Assembly: GCA_963700255.1 (NCBI GenBank)
Contig: CAVOWW010000018.1
Span: 163,087 to 227,086 of the forward strand
Origin: UBA10649 sp963700255
GTDB lineage: Bacteria > Actinomycetota > Actinomycetes > S36-B12
Reading direction: 5' to 3'
Length of the DNA: 64,000 nt
The notes beneath the pieces are model-generated. The model searched no databases, was not told the origin of the DNA, and saw nothing but the letters and a program-made list of their open reading frames with translations. Both the position numbers and the translations under genes were made by a program. Positions 35,901 through 45,897 of the stretch are shown here, piece by piece (positions within the stretch are counted from its first letter, which is position 1; each line of letters opens with the position of its first letter).

Positions 35901-36784
35901 CCCCGCCGTTGATGCGTCGGGCGACGAGGGCCTGGAGGGCGAACAGCAGGATCAGGAAGCCGACGACGGAGAGTGCGAGCACTGCGCCGAAGGGCCAGTT
36001 GCGCGCCTCGAGGAACTGGTCGCGGATGAGATTGCCGACCATGACGGTCTTCCCGCCGCCGAGGAGCTCCGGCACGATGAAGTTGCCCATGCTCGGGACG
36101 AAGACGAAGATCGCGCCGATGAGGGTGCCCGGCAGCGTGAGCGGGAGCGTCACGTCCACGAACGCGCGCAGGCGCCCTGCACCGAGGTTGCGCGCAGCCT
36201 CCTGCAGCTGCGGGTCGACGCGCTCGATGGACGCGTACACCGGGAGGATCATCAGCGGCAGGTACGCGTAGAGCAGTCCGACGACCACGGCCCCGCGGTT
36301 GTAGAGCAGCTCGAGCGGCGCCCCGACGACGCCGAGGTTCACCAGTGCCTGGTTGATCGGGCCCTCGCGAGTTGAGGAGGACGATCCAGGCGTAGGTGCG
36401 GATGAGGAAGTTGGACCAGAAGGGCAGGACGACGAGGACGAGGGCCACCGTCCGCCAGCGCCGGGGGAGACGCGCGATCGCGTAGGCGGTCGGGTAGCCC
36501 AGCGCGAGGGCGAGCACCGTGGTGACGGTGGCGATCAGCAGGGAGTTGCCGAGGATGGCGAGGTAGGTGGGCTCGAGCGCCTTGGCGAAGCTGTCGAGGG
36601 TGAACTCCCACTGCACCCCGCCGAACCGGCCGCGCTTGAGCACGGTGTAGCTGGCGATGATCAGCAGCGGGATCGTCATGAACAGGGTCACGTAGAGCAG
36701 GCCCGGCCCGGCGAACACGGTACGGCCGAGCAGAGCGCGGCGCCCGGAGGCGCCGCGCTCTGGCTCGGTCGTGGGTGCTGTCAC
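35887..36784 (-). pseudogene. potB: Polyamine ABC transporter permease PotB, one frameshift
   Basis: A permease of about 299 residues split by a single-base deletion near 36369. The N-terminal part (LLYVTLFMTIPLLIIASYTV, then FWSNFLIRTYAWIVLLNS) and the C-terminal part (NLGVVGAPLELLYNRGAV, EAARNLGAGRLRAFVDVTLP) join into an intact PotB when one base is added in the CGCG stretch, restoring NSREGPINQALVNLG. Everything else, including the EAA loop, is conserved. The damage is probably a sequencing indel. It lies 14 bases after the PotD stop in the same operon. Confidence 0.85.
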
Positions 36785-36798
36785 TGAGTGGGGATCGC

Positions 36799-37956
36799 TC
36801 AGCTGGAGGTGACCTCGGTGGAGAGGTCGGTGTACTTCACGCTGTCCTCACCGAGGTCGACGATGGCCTCGCCCTTGAGGAGATCGGCGGGCATCATCCC
36901 CATGTTCGGGTACGTCGCGGCGAGCTCGGCTCCGACCTGCTCCATCGCGGCCTTGTTCGGGACCTTGTAGAGGATGTTCTCGGCCACCCATGCATGGTTG
37001 GCCGGGTCCAGGATGAAGTTGATGAAGGCGTGCGCGGCCTCCTTGTTCTGCGACGACTCCAGGATGACCATCGTGTCGGTCCAGAGGTCGCTGCCCTCCG
37101 TGGGCACCGTGAACTTGATGTCCGGGTTCTCGGCGGTGCCGTAGTTGCACCAGCCGTCCCACGCCACGACCGCGTTGGCCTCGCCCGACACCAGGCGGCT
37201 GTAGAACGTGGTGTCGTCGTAGGCGAGCAGGTCGTCCTTGCTCGCGATGAGGAGGTCCTTCGCCTCCGCGATCTGGGCGTCATCGGTGGTGTTGATGCTG
37301 TAGCCCAGGGACTTCAGTGCCGGCAGCGCGAGCCACCGCTCGGTCGTCATCTGGGTGACCTTGCCCTTGCTCTCCTCGCCGGGGGTGAGGATGGCGTTCC
37401 AGCTGGTCGGCTCGTCGATGAGATCGCTGCGGTAGCAGATGCCGGTGGTGCCCCAGGCATACGGGACGGAGAAGGTGTTGCCCGGGTCGTATGCGAGCTC
37501 GGTGGCCTCGGGGTAGAGGTTCGACAGGTTCGGGACCTGCGCGGCGTCGATGGCCGCGAGCAGGCCGGCGTCGTTCAGCGCCTGTGCGTACTGCCCCGAC
37601 ACGAACGCGACGTCGAAGCCGGAGTCGCCACCCGCGGTGAGCTTGGCCATGATCTCCTCGTTCGTCGCGTGGTTCGCGATCGTGACGGGAGTGCCGTTGG
37701 CGGCCTCGACCTGCGCGGCGAGGTCCTCGGGGTAGTAGCCCGCCCAGTTGGAGATGGTCAGGGTCTGGCCGCTGGCGTCGGGTGCCGCCGCGGCCTCGCT
37801 GGCCGCCGACTCGGCCGGCGCCGCCGACTCGGCGGCAGCGGACGGTGCGGCTGCGCTGGACTCGGCGTCGCCGGCGTCGCTGCTGCTGCTGCAGGCCGTG
37901 AGGAGCAGGGCTGAGGTGGCCAGGCCGACCAGGGCCAGGGTGGATCGACGTCGCAT
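36799..37956 (-). CDS. potD: Polyamine ABC transporter substrate-binding lipoprotein
   Basis: A 385-residue extracytoplasmic solute-binding lipoprotein. The signal peptide ends in the lipobox LTAC with Cys at about residue 22, followed by a Ser/Ala-rich linker and a PotD-like domain (LTISNWAGYYPEDLAAQVEA, VPYAWGTTGICYRSD, AVVAWDGWCNYG). It captures putrescine/spermidine-type cations for the PotBCA importer and is the first gene of the operon. The divergent TetR gene starts 131 bases away across an AT-rich promoter region. Confidence 0.92.
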   Translation of the reverse strand: MRRRSTLALVGLATSALLLTACSSSSDAGDAESSAAAPSAAAESAAPAESAASEAAAAPDASGQTLTISNWAGYYPEDLAAQVEAANGTPVTIANHATNEEIMAKLTAGGDSGFDVAFVSGQYAQALNDAGLLAAIDAAQVPNLSNLYPEATELAYDPGNTFSVPYAWGTTGICYRSDLIDEPTSWNAILTPGEESKGKVTQMTTERWLALPALKSLGYSINTTDDAQIAEAKDLLIASKDDLLAYDDTTFYSRLVSGEANAVVAWDGWCNYGTAENPDIKFTVPTEGSDLWTDTMVILESSQNKEAAHAFINFILDPANHAWVAENILYKVPNKAAMEQVGAELAATYPNMGMMPADLLKGEAIVDLGEDSVKYTDLSTEVTSS

Positions 37957-38074
37957 GAGCTCTCCTTCGACTCCGGCAGCCGAACGCTAAGCCGGGATTC
38001 AAGGAACTAAACCCCACTTGGACGCTGAGCAGAAGGCCTTTCGTGAAAATTCTGAATTCCAATTAAGTAACGTC

Positions 38075-38086
38075 TAGGCTCCCGAC
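38075..38086 (+). promoter_or_regulatory. -10 box and leaderless start region of the TetR operon
   Basis: TAGGCT at 38075-38080 is followed by six bases and then the GTG of the TetR gene at 38087, so transcription probably begins at the start codon. The preceding 40 bases (38035-38070) are the most AT-rich stretch of the window and contain a GAATTC palindrome, a possible operator shared with the divergent polyamine operon. Confidence 0.5.
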
Positions 38087-38692
38087 GTGGCCCGGTCGAA
38101 GAGCGCGCGCAAGGCCGATCTCCTCGAGGCGGCCCAGCGAGCCATGGCCGAGCATGGCGCCGGCGTGCGTCTCAACCAGGTCGCCCAGCAGGCCGGGCTG
38201 ACGTCAGGGGCCATCCTCTACCACTACCCGGACCTGCAGGACCTGCTCGTCGATGCCAACCGCGCCGGCATGGAGCGGTTCCACGATGCCCGGGTCAAGG
38301 CGCTCGAGGGCATCAGCGACCCGGCGGCCAGGCTCGTGGTGACCATCACCTCGGGTCTGCCCCTCGACGGCGACGACGAGGAGGTCCGGCTGCTCTGCGC
38401 CCTGGGCGGCGAGGCGGCGCGCAACACCGTCTATGCGGTCCTGCTCACGTCCCTGTTCGACCGCCAGGTCGCGATGTACCAGGCCATCCTCGAGTCCGGG
38501 GCGGCGCAGGGGGAGTTCACGCTCGCCGCCGAGGCGATCACGATCGCCCGCAACCTGGTCGCGCTGGAGGATGCCTACGGCTACCGGATCATGGCCGGTC
38601 ACCCCACCCTCGACCATGATGCGACCGCCGAGCTCATCCTCAGCTACGCCCGCCTCGCCACCCGCCATCCCCTGCCCACGGAGACGCCATGA
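38087..38692 (+). CDS. TetR-family transcriptional regulator
   Basis: A 201-residue TetR regulator. The N-terminal HTH is standard (VRLNQVAQQAGLTSGAILYHYPDLQDLLVD, spread over residues 25-55) and the C-terminal part is a helical ligand-binding domain. It is the first gene of a plus-strand unit; its stop overlaps the glycosyltransferase ATG by four bases. It is also divergent from the polyamine operon, so it could control either or both. The family usually acts as a ligand-released repressor. No ligand can be deduced. Confidence 0.88.
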   Translation: MARSKSARKADLLEAAQRAMAEHGAGVRLNQVAQQAGLTSGAILYHYPDLQDLLVDANRAGMERFHDARVKALEGISDPAARLVVTITSGLPLDGDDEEVRLLCALGGEAARNTVYAVLLTSLFDRQVAMYQAILESGAAQGEFTLAAEAITIARNLVALEDAYGYRIMAGHPTLDHDATAELILSYARLATRHPLPTETP

Positions 38693-40003
38693 CCGACCGA
38701 CCGCTCACCATCTTGTTCATGCCCGAGTCGGCGTACGGTCCGACCAACCAGTGCGTGGGGATCGGCAAGGTGCTCCTCGAGCGCGGCCATCGCGTGGTGT
38801 TCGCGGCCGAGGCCTCGTGGAAGGGCAAGCTGGCGCCGATGGGCTTCGAGGAGGACCTGGTCGACCTGGCCCCTCCGGCGGACGACGCGGACGAGCAGGA
38901 CGCGGGCCAGTTCTGGAAGGACTTCATCCGAGAGACGGCCCCGGAGTTCCGCAAGCCGACCATCGACCAGCTGGCGACGTTCATGCAGCCGACGTGGCAG
39001 GCCCTGATCGACGGGGCGGTCTACTGCGAGCCGCAGCTGCGCCAGATCATCGAACGGGTCAGGCCCGACGTCATCGTCGAGGACAACGTCGTCACCTTCC
39101 CTGCGCTGCTCACGTCCGGCGCGCCCTTCGTCCGCATCGTGTCCTGCAACCCGCTCGAGATGAAGGGGCCCGACGTGGCGCCGACGTACTCGGGGCTGCC
39201 GGCCGACGACCGCGGGGAGTGGGCCGCGTTCCGCGCCGAGTACGACCGCACCCACCGGGCGATGTGGGAGGCCTTCAACGCCTGGGTGGTCGAGCAGGGT
39301 GCGCGCGCCGCTCGCGGAGCTGGAGTTCATCCACGATTCCGAGGCGGCCAACCTCTACGTCTTCCCGAGGGAGGCCGACTACACGGATCGCCGTCCGCTG
39401 GCGCCGACGTGGCACCGCATGGACTCGAGCGTGCGGGAGACGGATGACGAGTATGCGGTGCCGGCCGCGGTCGCGGACCGACCGGACGGCAGCGCCCTGG
39501 TGTACGTCTCGCTCGGGTCACTCGGCGGGGCCGACGTCGACCTCATGCGCCGGCTGGTGGACGTCCTCGGTCGCACGCCGCACCGGTACATCGTGAGCAA
39601 GGGCCCGATGGCCGACCAGATCGAGCTCGCCGACAACATGGTGGGCGCGGAGTTCCTGCCGCAGACCACGGTCATCCCGCAGGTCGACCTCGTCATCACC
39701 CACGGGGGGAACAACACGACCACCGAGGCACTGCACTTCGGCAAGCCCATGATCCTGCTGCCGCTGTTCTGGGACCAGTACGACAACGCCCAGCGGATGG
39801 ACGAGCTCGGCTTCGGCGTCCGGCTGCAGACGTATGCCTTCACCGACGAGGACATGGTGTCCGCGCTCGAGCGGCTGCTCGGGGACGTGGAGCTCCGGGA
39901 CCGGATGGCTCGCACAGGAGCCGAGATCCGTGCGCGTGACGGTCTGCGGGTGGGCGCCGACGTCATCGAGCAGGTGGGGAAGGCCCACGCCGAGGGCGCG
40001 TGA
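38689..40003 (+). pseudogene. UGT-like (MGT) glycosyltransferase, one frameshift
   Basis: About 437 residues of a GT-B glycosyltransferase of the UDP-glucuronosyl/macrolide transferase type. The C-terminal donor site is clear: FLPQTTVIPQVDLVITHGG, then EALHFGKPMILLPLFWDQYD. The N-terminal acceptor domain (LTILFMPESAYGPTNQCVGI) lies in one frame to about 39300, the rest in the next. A slip in the GCGCGCG stretch at 39300-39310 accounts for it and restores PLAELEFIHDSEAANLYV. Likely sequencing or slippage error in an otherwise intact gene. It is coupled to TetR upstream and to the kinase downstream (GTGA). Confidence 0.82.
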
Positions 40004-41298
40004 GCCCGGACGGGGCAGCGCTGCTCGCGTCGACGCCCGTCACGGCGCTGCTGCCGAGCCGACGCAGCGAGGAGGCGGCTCGGGTCACTGAGCCGCTGCG
40101 GCTCCTCGCGCAGGTGCCGCTGGCAGCCGGACTGGAGTACCTGCTGGTGGAGGACGCGCGGGGCATCGCCTACGGGGTGCCCGCGGTGGCAGGACCGGAC
40201 GGGTGGCGTCGGGCCGTTGCGGGCGATGGGGCGGCAGAGGCGCTCGTGGCGGCACTCGCTGCGGGCACGGATGGGCGGGCCGGCCTCGAGGCCACCGTGT
40301 TCCACGCGGAACCCGCGCACGGGGAGCGTGCCATCGACGTGGACCAGACCAACGAGCTGGTCGTCGTCGGCGAGAGCGTCGTCGTGAAGTGGATGCTGCA
40401 TCCCGCTGCGGGGGAGCAGCCGGGACCGCGGCGCCTGGTGACGCTCGCGCGGGCCGGTTTCGCCGGCGCCCCTCGCACGTGGGGGCTGGTGCACGTGCAG
40501 GCAGCAGGCGGACGGGTGCTCATCGCAACGGTGTCGGACTACCTGCCGGGCGCGGAGGACGGCTGGGACTGGGCCGTGCGCGATGTGCGGCAGGTCGCGC
40601 TCGGGGAGCGCGGCGCGAACGTCGACCTCGACCCGGTTCGGGAGGTCGCCACGCTGGTGGCCCGGCTCCACCTGGCCCTGGCGGAGGCGGGCGTCGACCG
40701 GGCTACCCCTGAGGACGCCGCTGGCTGGCTGGCCGGGGCGGAGGCGGATCTCGCTGCGGCAGGCCTCGAGCCGGACGTGACGGCGGCGGTGCAGGCTCGC
40801 CTCGCGGCCCTCGGCCGGTGCGCGGGGACCCCGACGATCGACGTGCACGGGGACCTGCACATCGGGCAGGTGCTGGCGGTGGGCGACCCGCGGGAGTACT
40901 CGGTCATCGACTTCGACGGCAACCCCACCCAGGACGAGGCTGACCGCCTGCGCCGCCAGCCGGCGGCACGGGACGTGGCCGGCATGCTCGCCTCCTGGGA
41001 CCACGTCGGCAGGGTGGTCCTGCATCGCACCGAGGGCCTCGACCAGGCGGCTGTCGCGCGCGTCCTCGACTGGATCGGCCGCGCGCAGGAGGCGTTCCTC
41101 GGGACCTACCGGCAGGTGCTGGCCGCCGACGGCCGATCGGCTCTGCTCGACGAGTCACTGCTGCTGGCGATGCAGGTCCAGCAGGAGTGCCGGGAGTACG
41201 CCTACGCCGCCCGGTACCTTCCGCACTGGCGGTACGTCCCCGACGCCGCCCTCCCCGCGCTGCTGAGTCGAGCCCCTGCCGAGACGGAGACCACGTGA
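40000..41298 (+). CDS. Maltokinase-like sugar kinase (possible glucosamine kinase)
   Basis: A 432-residue kinase of the aminoglycoside-phosphotransferase/maltokinase fold. The catalytic loop VHGDLHIGQ has Asp285 and the metal site VIDFDG has Asp304. The N-terminal ATP-cap region is the maltokinase type (LLVEDARGIAYGVPAV). It lacks fusion to a trehalose synthase. Actinobacterial relatives next to SIS-domain genes include characterised glucosamine kinases, and the next gene here is a SIS protein, so glucosamine or another amino sugar is my preferred substrate. GTG at 40000 overlaps the upstream stop by four bases, and its own stop overlaps the SIS start the same way. Confidence 0.78.
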   Translation: MSPDGAALLASTPVTALLPSRRSEEAARVTEPLRLLAQVPLAAGLEYLLVEDARGIAYGVPAVAGPDGWRRAVAGDGAAEALVAALAAGTDGRAGLEATVFHAEPAHGERAIDVDQTNELVVVGESVVVKWMLHPAAGEQPGPRRLVTLARAGFAGAPRTWGLVHVQAAGGRVLIATVSDYLPGAEDGWDWAVRDVRQVALGERGANVDLDPVREVATLVARLHLALAEAGVDRATPEDAAGWLAGAEADLAAAGLEPDVTAAVQARLAALGRCAGTPTIDVHGDLHIGQVLAVGDPREYSVIDFDGNPTQDEADRLRRQPAARDVAGMLASWDHVGRVVLHRTEGLDQAAVARVLDWIGRAQEAFLGTYRQVLAADGRSALLDESLLLAMQVQQECREYAYAARYLPHWRYVPDAALPALLSRAPAETETT

Positions 41299-42253
41299 AC
41301 CCCGAGCACTTCCGCGCGGACCTCGCCGCCAAGCCCGACGCGCTGTCGCGCCTGGCCGGCAGCCTTCGCGAGTCGGACCCCTGGGGGAGTCGGCCATCGG
41401 CACCGACTCCAGCCTCGTGCTGCTGGGCATGGGCTCCTCTCACTACGCGAACGCCGTCGCCGCCGCCCGCCTGCGGTCACGGGGGATCGACGCGGTGGCG
41501 GAGCTCGCGAGCAGCGACCTGCTGCCCGCTCCCCGCCCGGGGACGGTGGTCGTCGCGGTGTCGGCGAGCGGTGGCTCCGTCGAGACCCTCGACGCCGTCG
41601 CACGCTACGACGGTGCCTGCCCCATCGTCGCCCTGACGAACACCGAGGGCTCGGCCATCGCGTCCGCGGCCACGGCAGTGATCCCGATGCTCGCGGACGT
41701 CGAGCGCTCGGGAGTGGCGTGCCGCTCGTTCCAGCACACGCTGGCGCTCTGGCTCGCCCTCGAGGACCGACTGGTCGGCGGCGCCGACGTTCCGGCCCTC
41801 CTCGATGCGGCGGCGATCGCGACGAGTGACCTGATCACGCGAGAGCAGGAGTGGCTGCCCCGGCTGAGGGAGAGCGCCATCGGGCCGCAGGGGACCCACT
41901 TCGTCGCACCCGCCCGGCGGCTCAGCTCGGCGCAGCAGGCGGCGCTCATGCTCCGGGAGACGCCGCGGCTGCCCGCCGTCGGGTGCGAGACCGGGGACTG
42001 GAGTCACGTCGACGTGTACCTGACGAAGACGACCGACTACCGGCTGGTGCTGTTCGCCGGCTCCCGCTGGGAGCCCCAGCTCCTGACGTGGGTGGCGGAG
42101 CGCGGCTCGACCCTGGTCAGCATCGGGGGCGAGGTTCCCGGTGCCGCCCAGGTGGTCCGCTACGAGGGTGACGGCGTCGACGACGTCCGGCTGCTGACGG
42201 AGGTCCTCGTCGCCGAGCTGCTCGCCGCGTCCCTCTGGGGCGAGCGCGCCTGA
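41295..42253 (+). pseudogene. SIS-domain sugar isomerase/deaminase-like protein, one frameshift
   Basis: About 319 residues resembling the isomerase half of glucosamine-6-phosphate synthase without the glutaminase domain. The SIS motifs are LLGMGSSHYANAVAAARLRS, VVVAVSASGGSVETLDA and ALTNTEGSAIASAATAVIPM, plus a second SIS copy (HFVAPARRLSSAQQAALML). The N-terminus starting at GTG 41295 (VNPEHFRADLAAKPDALSRL) is in another frame. One base missing in the G-run at 41383-41387 restores SDPWGESAIGTDSS. Probable homopolymer sequencing error. The tight overlap with the kinase suggests amino-sugar phosphate isomerisation or deamination. Confidence 0.8.
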
Positions 42254-42266
42254 CCCGGCGAGGGTG

Positions 42267-43707
42267 TCAGTCAGCGACGACGCGGTCGCGGCCGGCTGCC
42301 TTGGCCCGGTAGAGGGCCCGGTCGGCACGCAGCATGCTCTCGTCGCCGGTGGCACCGGCCGGCCGGACGAAGTAGCCGATCGAGACCGTCACTGGTCCGG
42401 GAGTCGCCCTCCGCAGCCGCTCGAGGTGCGGCACTGCCTCGTCCCCGTCCATCCCGGGCAGGATGATGGCGAACTCCTCGCCTCCGTAGCGGGCGAGGAA
42501 CGATGCCGGCCGGAGCGGCTGCCTGCCACGCTCGTGCGCACGCCGTCAGCAGGGAGTCCCCTGCCAGATGCCCGTTCGTGTCGTTGTAGTCCTTGAAGTG
42601 GTCGAGATCGAGCATCGCGATGGTCAGCGGCGTCCCGTCGCGGTCGGCGTCGTGCACCGCCCGCTCGAGCTGGTAGTCGAGCGTGCGCCGGTTGGGAAGG
42701 CCGGTAAGCGCGTCGGTTCGCGCCTGCTGGCCGAGCTGCACCGCCTGGTCGTCGACGGTGGAGAGGAGCTCCCGGATGCGCCAGAGCGCAAGGAGAATGA
42801 CCAGGATCGTCGCGCCTGCGAGCGCGCGCGTCAGTGACTGCCCTTCGTCCCACGACAGCAGCAGGAGCAGGACGGGCGCGGTCAGCACGCCGATCGTCAG
42901 CGCGAGCAGTCGAAGAGCACTCGGCCGGACGAGCGCGTCCGCATCACGTGGCGAGACGAGCTCGACCACGCCGGGGGCGGTCGCCGAGCCTGCGAGGAGC
43001 ACGAGTGCGGCGAGGTAGAGCACCTCGGTGACGACCCGGGTGTGATCGTCGAACCCGTGGATCACGCTCGCGTTGTAGAGGATGTCGGCGGCGAGGTAGG
43101 CAGCGAAGGACGTGGTGAGCAGGGTCAACGGCAGCCGCAGGCGCCCCATGCCGACCAGGAGTCGGACGAGCCCCGCCAGGAGGACGAGGTCGAGCACCGG
43201 GTACGCCAGGGCGAGGACCGTGGGTGCGTCGAGCGACTCGACACCGTCGAGCATCGGCGCGATCACGAAGACCGAGGCGAGTGACGCTGCGGCCACCACG
43301 ATGATCGCGGAGTCGATCCACGCCTCGCGGTCCCGCGTCGCGTACGCGCGGCGGATCAGGAGGCCCAGCGCCCCGAAGGCCGCGACGTACGAGGCGAGGT
43401 ACAGCGGATCAGCGATCCCCGGGAATGGCAGGTCCTCGAGGACGTACTGCTGGACGTCGTAGGCGATGTCGCCGAGCACCAGCAGGATGGCGAAGGCACT
43501 GAACCACCACCACACGGAACGGACCGCCGTCGGCATGCGGGTGGTGGCGACGACCACCACGGCCGCGGACACGATCCCGCCGAGGCGGGACACCGCCACC
43601 CAGAGGGGCGAGTCGATGGGGAGGGCGAAGACGAGGAGGCAGGCCAAGGCACCCAAGGCCATCCCCGCGAGCCAGCGTCGGCTCAGACGAGTGCCTGAGT
43701 CACCCAC
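42267..43707 (-). pseudogene. Membrane GGDEF (GGEEF) diguanylate cyclase, one frameshift
   Basis: About 479 residues: nine hydrophobic segments (start GTG 43707 after GGGGGTGG) and a C-terminal GGDEF domain (TDALTGLPNRRTLDYQL, MLDLDHFKDYNDTNGHLAGD). The catalytic RYGGEEFAIILPG is out of frame with the N-terminus. The + strand carries a tandem TGCCTGCC at 42520-42527; removing one TGCC restores AWQPLRPASFLARYGGEEF. This is either a 4-bp duplication or an indel error. It is not paralogous to the other two cyclases. Its stop converges on the SIS stop with 13 bases between them. If the frame is truly broken, the product lacks the GGEEF motif. Confidence 0.8.
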
Positions 43708-43808
43708 GTCACCACCCCCTGCAGGGTCCGATGCGCATGCATTGGGCATTCGCGCCGGGTACAGCGTACGGTCGGGGCGGAGGATCCCAGCGCAGCGAGC
43801 GGAGTGAC

Positions 43809-45887
43809 GTGTCGAACAGCCTCTACATCACCTCCACCACCATCCGCGCCGGGAAGGCGGTCGTGGCGCTCGGCATGCTGGAGACGCTGGCACGCCAGGT
43901 GGGCAGGATCGGCGTGTTCCGCCCCATCGTCGACCATTCGGGCGGCCCCGACGCGCTGCTCGACCTCCTCGTGGACCGCTACCAGGGCGCTGTCGAGCCG
44001 CGCGTCGGCCTGACCTACCCCGAAACGGCGTCGTACGTGGACGAGGGCGGGGACGGCCGGCTCGTGGCGCATCTGGTCGACATGTTCATGCACATGAAGG
44101 ACGACTTCGAGTTCGTGCTCGTCATCGGGACGGACTTCACCGGCCCGTCGCCGTCGACGGAGCTGGCCCTCAATGCGCGGCTGGCGGCGAACATGGGGAT
44201 ACCCGTGCTCGCCGTGGTCGGTGGTCACGAGCTCGATGTGGCCGCCATCGACCATGCGATGGACTCGTCGGTGAGCGTCCTCTCGCGGCTGGGCTGCACG
44301 GTCATGGCCACCATCGTCAACCGGGTCGACCCCGCGCTGGTGGCCGCCGTCCGCGACCACGTCGCGGAGGAGCCGCACGGGGCGCCGGTCTACGTCCTGC
44401 GCGACCTGCCCGTGCTGTCCTCCCTGACCGTGGAGGAGGTCGCCGACGGTCTGGGCGGCGTCGTCCTCGTCGGCAGCCCGGACAGCCTCCAACGCGAGGT
44501 CGACGCGTATGTGGCCGGATCCGGACACCTCCAGACCCTGCTGCCGATCCTGTCCGACGGTGCGCTCGTGGTCGCCTCGGGCGATCGTGCCGACCTGGCC
44601 GTCGGCACGGCCGCTTCGGCGCTGAGCCGCGACATGCCGACGGCGGCCGGAGTCCTCCTCACCTGCGGCCATCGACCAGACCCGATGACGCTGTCGCTCC
44701 TCGCCGCGTCGGGGATGCCGGTCATTGCCGTCGAGCCGGACACCTACGCGACCCTCCATGCGCTGGAGTCCCTGCGTGGCGAGATCAGGACGACGAGCCG
44801 CCGGAAGATCGCCGCTGCCCTGGGCGAGTTCAATGCGGGCGTCAACGTCGAGGAGCTGGCATCGAACATCCGGCTGTCGCAGCCGGAGGCGATCACGCCA
44901 TTGATGTTCTCCTTCGCCCTCCTCGAGCGCGCCCGTCTCGACCGTCGCCGGATCGTCCTGCCGGAGGGCACCGACGAGCGCATCCTTCGTGCCGCCGAGG
45001 AGCTCGTGCATGCGAAGGTCGTCGACGTGATCCTGCTGGGCGGGGCGACCGAGATCCAGGCCAAGGCGATCTCCGCTGGCGTCGATCTCTCGGGGATGAC
45101 GCTGATGGACCCGGCGGAGTCGCCGCTGCGCGACACCTTCGCGCAGGAGTACGCGGCCCTGCGCGCGCACAAGGGCGTCACGCTCGAGCAGGCGCAGGAC
45201 GCGATGCTCGATCCGACCTACTTCGGCACGATGCTCGTTCAGTCCGGACAGGTCGACGGAATGGTCTCGGGGGCCGCCCACACCACCGCGCACACGATCC
45301 GGCCCGCGCTGGAGATCATCAGGACGACGCCGGATGCCTCGCTGGTGTCGAGCGCCTTCCTCATGTGCCTGCCGGATCGCGTCCTCGTGTTCGCCGACTG
45401 CGCCGTCAACCCCGATCCCACGGCTGAGCAGCTCGCGGACATCGCGATCAGCAGCGCCGACACCGCGCTGGCCTTCGGGGTCGAGCCGCGGGTCGCGATG
45501 GTGTCCTACTCCACGGGCGCGTCCGGCTCGGGCAGCGACGTGGACAAGGTGAGGGCGGCCACCGCGCTCGTGGCCCTGAGGCGTCCCGACCTCCCGCTCG
45601 CGGGGCCGATCCAGTACGACGCGGCCGTCGACGAGTCCGTCGGGCACTCCAAGATGCCCGACAACCCGGTCGCGGGTCGCGCGACGGTGCTCATCTTCCC
45701 GGACCTCAACACCGGCAACACCACGTACAAGGCCGTGCAGAGGTCGGCGGGAGCAGTGGCGATCGGTCCGGTGCTGCAGGGCCTGCGGAAGCCGGTCAAC
45801 GACCTCTCGCGGGGGTGCACGGTGCCGGACATCATCAACACGGTGGCCATCACGGCGATCCAGGCACAGCAGGTGGACGCCACGTGA
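43809..45887 (+). CDS. pta: Phosphate acetyltransferase
   Basis: A 692-residue long-form Pta converting acetyl-CoA and phosphate to acetyl phosphate and CoA. An N-terminal P-loop-like regulatory region (LYITSTTIRAGKAVVALG) and a DRTGG domain (residues about 215-325) precede the catalytic PTA_PTB domain from about residue 370 (IVLPEGTDERILRAAEELV, QSGQVDGMVSGAAHTTA, AVDESVGHSKMPDNPVAG). The length is close to the E. coli enzyme. The start is GTG 43809 after GGAG; an earlier in-frame ATG exists but gives no homologous sequence. It is followed by ackA after 10 bases. Confidence 0.95.
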   Translation: MSNSLYITSTTIRAGKAVVALGMLETLARQVGRIGVFRPIVDHSGGPDALLDLLVDRYQGAVEPRVGLTYPETASYVDEGGDGRLVAHLVDMFMHMKDDFEFVLVIGTDFTGPSPSTELALNARLAANMGIPVLAVVGGHELDVAAIDHAMDSSVSVLSRLGCTVMATIVNRVDPALVAAVRDHVAEEPHGAPVYVLRDLPVLSSLTVEEVADGLGGVVLVGSPDSLQREVDAYVAGSGHLQTLLPILSDGALVVASGDRADLAVGTAASALSRDMPTAAGVLLTCGHRPDPMTLSLLAASGMPVIAVEPDTYATLHALESLRGEIRTTSRRKIAAALGEFNAGVNVEELASNIRLSQPEAITPLMFSFALLERARLDRRRIVLPEGTDERILRAAEELVHAKVVDVILLGGATEIQAKAISAGVDLSGMTLMDPAESPLRDTFAQEYAALRAHKGVTLEQAQDAMLDPTYFGTMLVQSGQVDGMVSGAAHTTAHTIRPALEIIRTTPDASLVSSAFLMCLPDRVLVFADCAVNPDPTAEQLADIAISSADTALAFGVEPRVAMVSYSTGASGSGSDVDKVRAATALVALRRPDLPLAGPIQYDAAVDESVGHSKMPDNPVAGRATVLIFPDLNTGNTTYKAVQRSAGAVAIGPVLQGLRKPVNDLSRGCTVPDIINTVAITAIQAQQVDAT

Positions 45888-45897
45888 CCCGCACTCG

